Shown here in pieces: positions 42,454 through 48,375 of a DNA stretch of 48,375 nucleotides. Source of the DNA: JANLTP01 sp031363055. GTDB lineage: Bacteria; Pseudomonadota; Gammaproteobacteria; Burkholderiales; Burkholderiaceae_E. The stretch covers positions 1 to 48,375 of the forward strand of contig JANLTP010000207.1 of NCBI GenBank assembly GCA_031363055.1, in the 5' to 3' direction. Position 1 is the first letter of the stretch. Each line of letters opens with the position of its first letter. A program made the position numbers and the translations under genes. The notes beneath the pieces are model-generated. The model searched no databases. It saw only the letters and a list, made by a program, of their open reading frames with translations, and was not told the origin of the DNA.

Positions 42454-43587
42454 TTGAAACTTTTTACCCCTTCATTAATGGCCTGTCTGATCCTGTCTGC
42501 GGTCGCTGTCACGCCCGTTTCCGCTCAAGTACCAGCGCAACCGCAAACCGCTGCGTTTGAGCCGCAGGTCGTCGAAATCGCCAAAGGGCTGGCGCGTCCC
42601 TGGGGCCTGGCGTTTTTGCCGTCCGGACGCATGCTGGTATCCGAGCGGGTTGGCCGGCTGCGTTATGTCGAGGCGGACGGCACCGTATCGGCGCCACTCA
42701 CGGGTCTGCCCGAAAACATCGCCGTTGACGGGCAGGGTGGCTTGCTCGATATTGTCCTGAGTCCCAATTTCGCACGCGACCAGACCGTCTTCTTTGCGTT
42801 CTCGCAGACCAGCCCGCCCGGCAGCCGCACCGCAGTGGCGCGTGCCCGGCTCGGCGCGGGCGGCCTCGGTGCCGTCAAAATCATCTTCACCCAAACGCCC
42901 GCGGCCGAGGCGCCCGCGCATTTCGGTTCGCGTCTGGTGTTCGGTCGCGACGGCAACCTCTGGATCACGCTGGGCGATCGTTATTTTGGCGCGCCACGCG
43001 CTCAGGATCTGACTTCGCATTTCGGCAAGGTGGTTCGAATCCGCCCCGACGGATCGAACCCGAAGGACAATCCGTATGTCGGCACACCGGGCGCGCGCGC
43101 CGATATCTGGTCGATCGGTCACCGAAATCTGCAAGGTGCGGCCCTGCACCCGGTTACCGGCGCGTTGTGGACCCATGAACATGGCGCGCAAGGCGGCGAC
43201 GAAATCAACCTGACTGCCGCCGGCAAGAACTACGGTTGGCCAGTCATTACCTGGGGGATCGATTATTCGGGCGAGAAGATCGGCGAAGGCACCGCCAAGG
43301 CGGGGCTTGAGCAGCCCTTGCACTACTGGGTGCCGTCCATCGCGCCCAGCGGCATGGCGTTCTATACGGGCGACAAATTTCCGCAATGGCGCAATACTCT
43401 GCTAGTCGGTTCGCTAAAGTTCGGCTTGTTGTCGCGCCTGACGCTGGACGGCGAAAAAGTCATCGCAGAGGAGCGACTGTTGACCAATCTGGGCGAGCGG
43501 GTACGTGATGTACGCCAAGGGCCCGACGGTTATGTCTATCTGTTGACTGACAGCTTGAATGGCAGAATTCTTAAGCTGGTGCCGTAG
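42454..43587 (+). CDS. PQQ-type soluble sugar dehydrogenase
   Basis: A beta-propeller protein of about 377 residues with a signal peptide ending in TPVSAQ. Family landmarks are ARPWGLAFLPSGRMLVSER, GGLLDIVLSP, RLVFGRDGNLWITLGDR, SIGHRNLQGAALHP, EHGAQGGDEINL and YGWPVITWG, typical of aldose sugar dehydrogenases of the YliI/Asd type that oxidise sugars with PQQ in the periplasm. The frame is open from 42403, overlapping CIRCE. I prefer TTG at 42454 because it gives a Lys before the hydrophobic core and has GAG upstream; ATG at 42478 would remove the positive charge. Confidence 0.85.
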   Translation: MKLFTPSLMACLILSAVAVTPVSAQVPAQPQTAAFEPQVVEIAKGLARPWGLAFLPSGRMLVSERVGRLRYVEADGTVSAPLTGLPENIAVDGQGGLLDIVLSPNFARDQTVFFAFSQTSPPGSRTAVARARLGAGGLGAVKIIFTQTPAAEAPAHFGSRLVFGRDGNLWITLGDRYFGAPRAQDLTSHFGKVVRIRPDGSNPKDNPYVGTPGARADIWSIGHRNLQGAALHPVTGALWTHEHGAQGGDEINLTAAGKNYGWPVITWGIDYSGEKIGEGTAKAGLEQPLHYWVPSIAPSGMAFYTGDKFPQWRNTLLVGSLKFGLLSRLTLDGEKVIAEERLLTNLGERVRDVRQGPDGYVYLLTDSLNGRILKLVP

Positions 43588-43632
43588 TGGCTGTCATAGT
43601 TGATCCCGTAGTGGGTCGCGTAACAGCGCCCT

Positions 43633-43671
43633 GGCTGTCAGTAACCGCGGCCAAGTGTTTTGGCGACAGCC
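43633..43671. other. Nested inverted repeat between sugar dehydrogenase and liv operon
   Basis: Outer arms GGCTGTC (43633-43639) and GACAGCC (43665-43671) enclose inner arms GCCAA (43650-43654) and TTGGC (43660-43664). No T-run follows, so it could be a weak terminator for the dehydrogenase gene or an operator for the liv operon. The rest of the 176-base gap shows no gene. Confidence 0.4.
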
Positions 43672-43763
43672 GAACATTGGCGTGTGCGGCCGATTTACAT
43701 CCGCGCGGTCGACTAAACTAGAGGTCCTCCGACCGTATCGGGTCATACAAGCAAGGTTCACTA

Positions 43764-44981
43764 ATGAAATTATTCTCCGCGCGCACTGGCCTGTGGGCGT
43801 TCGCCACCGCTGGACTGGTCATCAGTTGTAACGTCGTGCTCAATTCCGCCGCCTGGGCGCAGGGTCGCGACATCAAGATCGCGCATATTCACTCGAAGAC
43901 CGGGCCACTGGAGGCCTACGGCAAACAAACGGCGACCGGCTTCATGATGGGTCTTGACTATGCAACCGGCGGCACCATGACCTTGAACGGCCGCAAGCTG
44001 ACGGTGATCGAGCGCGACGATCAGGGCAAGCCTGATCTGGGCAAGTCCTTGCTGGCAGCGGCCTATGCCGATGACAAGGTCGATATCGCCGTCGGACCGA
44101 CGTCCTCGGGCGTGGCGCTGGCTATGCTGCCGGTTGCTGAAGAATACAAAAAGATCCTGCTGGTCGAACCGGCCGTCGCCGATTCAATCACCGGCGACAA
44201 GTGGAATCGCTATATCTTTCGCACCGGCCGGAACTCGTCGCAAGATGCCATTTCGAACGCGGTCGCGCTCGACAAAGAGGGCGTATCGGTCGCGACACTG
44301 GCGCAAGACTATGCGTTTGGTCGCGACGGTGTCAAGGCGTTCAAGGAAGCGCTGAAAAAAGCCAAGATCGTGCACGAGGAATATCTGCCGACCAACACCA
44401 CCGATTTCACGGCCGGTGCGCAGCGCCTGTTCGACTCGTTGAAGGACAAGCCGGGTCGCAAGGTCATTTTCATCATCTGGGCCGGCGGTGGCGGTAACCC
44501 GTTCAAGATTGCCGATATGGACCCCAAGCGCTTCGGCATCGAGCTGTCGACCGGCGGCAATATCTTGCCCGCGATGGCGGCCTACAAGAACTTTCCGGGC
44601 ATGGAAGGGTCGACCTATTACTACTTTGCGATTCCTAAAAATCCGGTCAACAACTGGTTGATCGCCGAGCATTACAAGCGCTTCAAGACACCACCGGATT
44701 TTTTTACCGCTGGCGGTATGGCAGCGGCCTTGGCGGTGGTTGAAGCAATCAAGAAAACCAATGGTGATACAGCGACTGAAAAGCTGATTTCGGCCATGGA
44801 AGGTATGAGCTTCGAGACGCCAAAAGGCAAGATGAGTTTTCGCAAGGACGATCACCAGGCGATGCAGTCCATGTATCACTTCAAGATCAAGGACGATCCT
44901 GCCTTTGCCTGGGGCGTACCCGAGCTGGTTCGCGAGATCAAGGCCGAAGAAATGGCCGTGCCCATTCGCAACAAGCGGTGA
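43764..44981 (+). CDS. Liv-type ABC transporter substrate-binding protein
   Basis: A 405-residue periplasmic protein with a signal peptide (ATAGLVISCNVVLNSAAWAQ). The type I periplasmic-binding fold is seen in IKIAHIHSKTGPLEAYGKQ, NGRKLTVIERDDQGKPDLG, VDIAVGPTSSGVALAMLPVA and YAFGRDGVKAFKEAL. It captures the substrate for the transporter encoded downstream. The family handles branched-chain amino acids but also amides, urea and aromatic acids, so the ligand is not settled. Its stop overlaps the start of the ATPase gene by 4 bases. Confidence 0.92.
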   Translation: MKLFSARTGLWAFATAGLVISCNVVLNSAAWAQGRDIKIAHIHSKTGPLEAYGKQTATGFMMGLDYATGGTMTLNGRKLTVIERDDQGKPDLGKSLLAAAYADDKVDIAVGPTSSGVALAMLPVAEEYKKILLVEPAVADSITGDKWNRYIFRTGRNSSQDAISNAVALDKEGVSVATLAQDYAFGRDGVKAFKEALKKAKIVHEEYLPTNTTDFTAGAQRLFDSLKDKPGRKVIFIIWAGGGGNPFKIADMDPKRFGIELSTGGNILPAMAAYKNFPGMEGSTYYYFAIPKNPVNNWLIAEHYKRFKTPPDFFTAGGMAAALAVVEAIKKTNGDTATEKLISAMEGMSFETPKGKMSFRKDDHQAMQSMYHFKIKDDPAFAWGVPELVREIKAEEMAVPIRNKR

Positions 44982-45733
44982 ATGCGGTCACCCTCTCGAC
45001 GCGTGAATTAAGCGTACGGTTCGGCGGTCATCGCGCCGTCGATAACGTGTCCTGCGATTTTTTCGCAGGCACCTTGACCGCGATTGTCGGGCCGAACGGC
45101 GCCGGTAAGACCACTTACTTCAATCTCATTTCAGGTCAGATCGCGGCCAGCGCCGGCCAGGTGTTGTTGGCAGGACGCGACCTCAGTCATCGTTCTGCGG
45201 CAGCCCGTGCGCGTCTGGGTCTGGGTCGCGCCTTCCAGTTGACCAATCTATTTCCGAACCTGTCGGTGCATGAGAACGTGCGGCTGGCCTTGCAAGCCAA
45301 GGCGCGCTCGGGACTCGATCTGTGGAGTATTTGGTCCGATCATCACGAACTGATTGAGCAAGCTGAAGCGATCCTCGAGCGCATTGCCTTGCGTGATCGG
45401 CGCGATTCAATGGCCAGCAGCCTGTCGCATGGTGATCAACGCAAACTCGAGGTCGGAATTCTGCTGGCCATGGACCCGCTCGTATTCATGTTCGATGAAC
45501 CTACTGCCGGTATGAGTGTTGATGAAGCGCCGGTTATCCTGCAACTGATCCAGCAGATCAAACAGGATGCGAGCAAAACGATTCTGCTGGTCGAACACAA
45601 GATGGATGTCGTTCGAGAATTGTCCGATCGCATTATCGTGCTGCATAACGGCAGGCTGGTGGCCGACGGTGAACCCGAGCAGGTGATCGCCTCGCCGATT
45701 GTGCAACAAGCTTATCTGGGCAAGGCGGCCTGA
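44978..45733 (+). CDS. livG: Liv-type ABC transporter ATP-binding protein (LivG-like)
   Basis: A 251-residue ATPase with Walker A GPNGAGKT, a signature-like SLSHGDQRKLEVG, Walker B PLVFMFDEPTAG and a switch His in LVEHKMD. The signature has SHGDQ in place of the usual SxGxQ, as in the LivG branch. The C-terminal tail EQVIASPIVQQAYLGKAA is typical of LivG. The start at 44978 is GTG and overlaps the binding-protein stop as GTGA. The last base of its stop is shared with the next gene. Confidence 0.92.
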   Translation: MNAVTLSTRELSVRFGGHRAVDNVSCDFFAGTLTAIVGPNGAGKTTYFNLISGQIAASAGQVLLAGRDLSHRSAAARARLGLGRAFQLTNLFPNLSVHENVRLALQAKARSGLDLWSIWSDHHELIEQAEAILERIALRDRRDSMASSLSHGDQRKLEVGILLAMDPLVFMFDEPTAGMSVDEAPVILQLIQQIKQDASKTILLVEHKMDVVRELSDRIIVLHNGRLVADGEPEQVIASPIVQQAYLGKAA

Positions 45734-46473
45734 TGGCTGATGTCAATCTGCTGGAGCTCACCGATGTTCATACGCACATCGGTGCCTATCACATCTTGCA
45801 GGGCGTGAGTTTCAACGTACCACGCGCAGAGGTGACGTTACTGCTCGGGCGCAACGGCGCTGGCAAAACGACTTGCTTGCGCACGATCATGGGACTTTGG
45901 CGCGCCAGTCAGGGCACGATCAAATTGTCCGGTAGCGACATCACGGCCAGCACAACCCCCGATATCGCTCGCGAAGCAGTCGCCTATGTGCCCGAAAGCA
46001 TGGGTATGTTTGCCGATCTGACGGTTGCGGAAAACTTGCTGCTGGCGTCGCGAAATTCGCGTAACAGCGCGCAGATGGATCGGGGGCGACTGGATCGAAT
46101 TTTCTTGGCCTTCCCGGCGCTGAAAATATTGTGGCAGCATCCGGCCGGCCTGCTGTCCGGCGGTCAAAAGCAGATGTTATCGGTCGCGCGCGCGATGATC
46201 GAGCCGCGAAAGCTGCTGCTGATCGACGAACCCAGCAAGGGTCTGGCACCGGCGATCGTCGAGAATTTGCGAGGCGCGCTCGAGCATTTCAAGCGTGAAG
46301 AAACCACCATCTTGCTGGTCGAGCAAAATTTCGAATTCGCCCGTCAGCTCGGCGATCATGTCGCGGTGATGGACAACGGTCGGATCGTTCATCGAGGCAG
46401 CATGGCACAGTTGGCCGATGACCCGCAGCTCGCACATCGCCTGCTGGGGCTTTCGCTGGCGGCGGCGCATTGA
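45733..46473 (+). CDS. livF: Liv-type ABC transporter ATP-binding protein (LivF-like)
   Basis: A 246-residue ATPase with Walker A GRNGAGKT, signature LLSGGQKQML, Walker B LLLIDEPSKGLAP and switch His replaced by Gln in LLVEQNFEFA, as usual for LivF. It forms the heterodimeric motor with the LivG-like protein. It starts on the last base of the upstream stop codon (TGATG) and ends one base before the permease start. Confidence 0.93.
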   Translation: MADVNLLELTDVHTHIGAYHILQGVSFNVPRAEVTLLLGRNGAGKTTCLRTIMGLWRASQGTIKLSGSDITASTTPDIAREAVAYVPESMGMFADLTVAENLLLASRNSRNSAQMDRGRLDRIFLAFPALKILWQHPAGLLSGGQKQMLSVARAMIEPRKLLLIDEPSKGLAPAIVENLRGALEHFKREETTILLVEQNFEFARQLGDHVAVMDNGRIVHRGSMAQLADDPQLAHRLLGLSLAAAH

Positions 46474-46474
46474 T

Positions 46475-47521
46475 ATGAACCTGGAGACGCTGAACGTCGT
46501 GGTCAATCAATCGATGGACACCGTAGCACTCGACGCATTGCCCCGCCGCCAACTCGATTGGCAACCGTTATTGTTGTTACCGGTGCTGGCCTTGCTGGCC
46601 ATTCCGCTGGTGGGCAAATTTTCAACCTGGACCACCTTGACGGTCGCCGGGATTGCGATGGGCATGATTATCTTCATCATCGCCTCCGGCTTGACCTTGG
46701 TGTTTGGGCTCATGGATATCCTGAACTTCGGCCACGGCGTATTTATCGCGGTCGGTGCTTTTGTCGCCACCACCGTGCTGGCCGCCTTATCGGCCTGGAC
46801 CACAGCGCCGACACTGGGCCTGAACCTGCTGGCGGTGGCTATTGCCATGATGGCGGCGATGATCCTGGCGGCCGGAGTCGGATGGGCATTCGAGCGGCTG
46901 ATCGTGCGGCCGGTTTACGGTCAACATCTGAAGCAGATTCTAATCACCATGGGAGCGATGATCATTGGTGAAGAGCTCATCAAGGTCATCTGGGGTACGC
47001 AGGCCATTGCGCTGCCACTGCCCGAGGGCTTGCGCGGCTCCTGGCTGATCGGCGAAGCGGCCATCGAGCGCTACCGGATTTTCGCAATGCTGGTGGGCGC
47101 GCTGATTCTGAGCCTCATGTTCTGGATCTTGAATCGCACCAAGCTGGGCCTGCTGATTCGCGCCGGCGTTGAGAATCGCGAAATGGTCGAAGCACTGGGC
47201 TACCGGGTGCGCCATCTGTTTCTGGCCGTTTTCATCGCCGGTTCGGCGCTGGCCGGTTTGGGCGGCGTCATGTGGGGCATGTATCAGCAGACCGTGGTCC
47301 CGCAGATTGGCGCCCAGGTTAACGTGCTGATCTTTATCGTTATCATCATCGGCGGACTCGGTTCGACCGGCGGCTGTCTGATCGGCGCGCTGCTGGTGGG
47401 TCTCTTGGCCAACTATTTCGGCTTCATTGCGCCGAAACTTTCGCTGTTCAGCAACATCCTGTTGATGACCGCTGTGTTGTTGTGGCGCCCGCAGGGCCTG
47501 TATCCGGTGGCCAAGCGATGA
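46475..47521 (+). CDS. livH: Liv-type ABC transporter permease (LivH-like)
   Basis: A 348-residue inner-membrane protein with about eight hydrophobic segments. The LivH motif GLTLVFGLMDILNFGHGVF lies near residue 75, and TKLGLLIRAGVENREMVEALG is the cytoplasmic coupling loop. VFIIGGLGSTGG-like sequence (IVIIIGGLGSTGGCLIGALL) lies near the C-terminus. The N-terminal about 30 residues before the first membrane segment are longer than in E. coli LivH. The ATG at 46475 is one base after the livF stop; the frame is open to 46418, but that part overlaps livF. Confidence 0.92.
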   Translation: MNLETLNVVVNQSMDTVALDALPRRQLDWQPLLLLPVLALLAIPLVGKFSTWTTLTVAGIAMGMIIFIIASGLTLVFGLMDILNFGHGVFIAVGAFVATTVLAALSAWTTAPTLGLNLLAVAIAMMAAMILAAGVGWAFERLIVRPVYGQHLKQILITMGAMIIGEELIKVIWGTQAIALPLPEGLRGSWLIGEAAIERYRIFAMLVGALILSLMFWILNRTKLGLLIRAGVENREMVEALGYRVRHLFLAVFIAGSALAGLGGVMWGMYQQTVVPQIGAQVNVLIFIVIIIGGLGSTGGCLIGALLVGLLANYFGFIAPKLSLFSNILLMTAVLLWRPQGLYPVAKR

Positions 47522-48375
47522 GCAGCCAAACGTCGAGCGGTCAAAAGTCAAGTACCGAAAAGTCGAGCAGCCAGGCAATTCCCCAAATGAGTTGGGGCCT
47601 TCGTTTGTTGTCTGGCGATCGGCCTCGGAGCTTGCCGGCCAGCCTTCTGCTGGGCTTGATTCTGATCTTGCTGATTGCGACTCCGTGGGTCTTCCCCGGT
47701 GCCCGATCATTGTCGGTCGCAGCGAAGATCGCGATCTTCATTGTGCTGGTGGCCAGCTACGATCTGTTGCTGGGCTACACCGGTATCGTTTCATTTGCGC
47801 ACACGATGTTCTTCGGAATCGGTGCCTACGGAACCGCAATCGCCTCGAGCCGAATGGGTGCCGGTTGGGCTGCGCTGGCGGTGGGCACGGTCACCGCCTT
47901 GCTGCTGTCTGCGGCGCTGGCCCTGGTCATCGGCCTGTTCAGCCTCAGGGTGCGTGCGATTTTCTTTGCGATGATTACGCTGGCGGTGGCCACCGCATTT
48001 CAGACCCTGGCTTCGCAATTATCTGCGTGGACCGGCGGCGAAGACGGCCTGACATTCAAGTTACCCGAGGTACTGCAGCCGTCTTATGTCCTGCTGGACG
48101 AATCGGTGCTTGGCATGGCGATCGACGGCCGGCTGATTTCGTTCTATCTGGTGCTCGGTACGGCCGCCTTGCTGTTTCTACTCATGCTGCGGATTGTCAA
48201 TTCGCCGTTCGGTCGGGTCTTGCAAGCGATCCGCGAGAATCCGTTTCGTGCTGACGCGCTGGGCTTTCCGACGGTCGTGTATCGGACGGTTTCGAATCTG
48301 CTGGCGGCCTTGTTCGCGACCCTGGCCGGTGTGTTGCTCGCCAACTGGCTGCGCTACAACGGCCCGAACACTTCG
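47518..48375 (+). CDS. livM: Liv-type ABC transporter permease (LivM-like), C-terminus outside the window
   Basis: 286 codons are present and the frame is open to the window edge. The start overlaps the livH stop as ATGA. Membrane segments are followed by LLLGYTGIVSFAHTMFFGIG, ALVIGLFSLRVRAIFFAMIT and the coupling loop FGRVLQAIRENPFRADALG, all LivM marks. The first roughly 25 residues form a Ser/Lys/Gln-rich cytoplasmic extension from three 15-bp repeats at 47528-47572 (SSGQK, SSTEK, SSSQ). Pairs with the LivH-like permease to form the channel. Confidence 0.92.
   Translation, partial: MSSQTSSGQKSSTEKSSSQAIPQMSWGLRLLSGDRPRSLPASLLLGLILILLIATPWVFPGARSLSVAAKIAIFIVLVASYDLLLGYTGIVSFAHTMFFGIGAYGTAIASSRMGAGWAALAVGTVTALLLSAALALVIGLFSLRVRAIFFAMITLAVATAFQTLASQLSAWTGGEDGLTFKLPEVLQPSYVLLDESVLGMAIDGRLISFYLVLGTAALLFLLMLRIVNSPFGRVLQAIRENPFRADALGFPTVVYRTVSNLLAALFATLAGVLLANWLRYNGPNTS
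47528..47572. repeat. Three 15-bp tandem repeats in the 5' end of livM
   Basis: Units 47528-47542, 47543-47557 and 47558-47572 share the pattern aaaagtcgagcagcc with a few differences. In phase, they encode a pentapeptide repeat in the N-terminal extension before the first membrane segment. Confidence 0.75.

Noticed and set aside
47592..48254. 220-codon plus-strand frame at the end of the window
   Set aside because: It is another frame of livM; the true frame starts at 47518 and stays open to the window edge with clear LivM motifs.

Overview
The window looks like chromosomal DNA of a betaproteobacterium, probably Burkholderiales or a close relative. The gene order miaB, phoH, ybeY, corC, lnt, glyQ, glyS, gmhB, M48 metalloprotease on one strand is typical of that class. 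A CIRCE-controlled groESL operon, an OmpR/TctE-type two-component pair and a Liv-type ABC operon fit the same picture. Base composition is moderately GC-rich. I cannot name the genus from sequence alone. There is no phage, IS element or CRISPR array; nearly all of it is ordinary chromosomal coding sequence.

Layout. (1) 1-14.76 kb, minus strand: one dense block, read from high to low coordinates: a small exported protein, miaB, a Slam-like outer-membrane protein, a large FecR-domain protein, phoH, ybeY, corC, lnt, glyQ, glyS, gmhB, a YgjP-like metalloprotease and the start of gloA. Many of the genes overlap or are a few bases apart. The Slam/FecR pair interrupts the usual miaB-phoH adjacency. 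(2) 14.9-19.7 kb: a VOC-family protein, a soluble GAF-PAS-PAS hybrid histidine kinase, a small exported protein and an enolase-superfamily enzyme. (3) 19.9-21.4 kb: a Fic protein with a palindromic operator-like upstream region, then tRNA-Met(CAU) with tRNA-derived fragments beside it. (4) 21.4-30.2 kb: a histidine kinase, its response regulator and pyrF; then a DMT transporter, a fused indolepyruvate ferredoxin oxidoreductase and a TPR protein. (5) 30.2-36.6 kb: a transglutaminase-like protein and a nucleotide-sugar cluster (UDP-sugar dehydrogenase, SDR epimerase/decarboxylase, PIG-L deacetylase, C-methyltransferase, sugar-1-phosphate nucleotidyltransferase). (6) 36.7-40.1 kb: a serine hydrolase gene broken by an in-frame TGA, panE and another DMT transporter. 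(7) 40.2-43.6 kb: groL-groS with CIRCE, divergent from a PQQ-type sugar dehydrogenase. (8) 43.8 kb to the end: a Liv-type ABC operon (binding protein, two ATPases, two permeases), the last permease cut by the window edge.

The most notable points are these. The Slam-like translocon lies next to a FecR-domain protein whose C-terminus resembles the TbpB-type barrel used as a type XI secretion handle, and a decayed partial second copy of the Slam gene sits between them. In-phase short tandem repeats (6, 9 and 15 bp) fill termini and linkers of otherwise conserved proteins (YbeY, Lnt, the response regulator, the indolepyruvate oxidoreductase, LivM, FecR), and 17-bp repeats occur in two intergenic regions of the sugar cluster. 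The serine hydrolase carries a clean nonsense interruption. The 3' end of the tRNA-Met gene is duplicated beside it. All functional statements come from motif reading without database searches.
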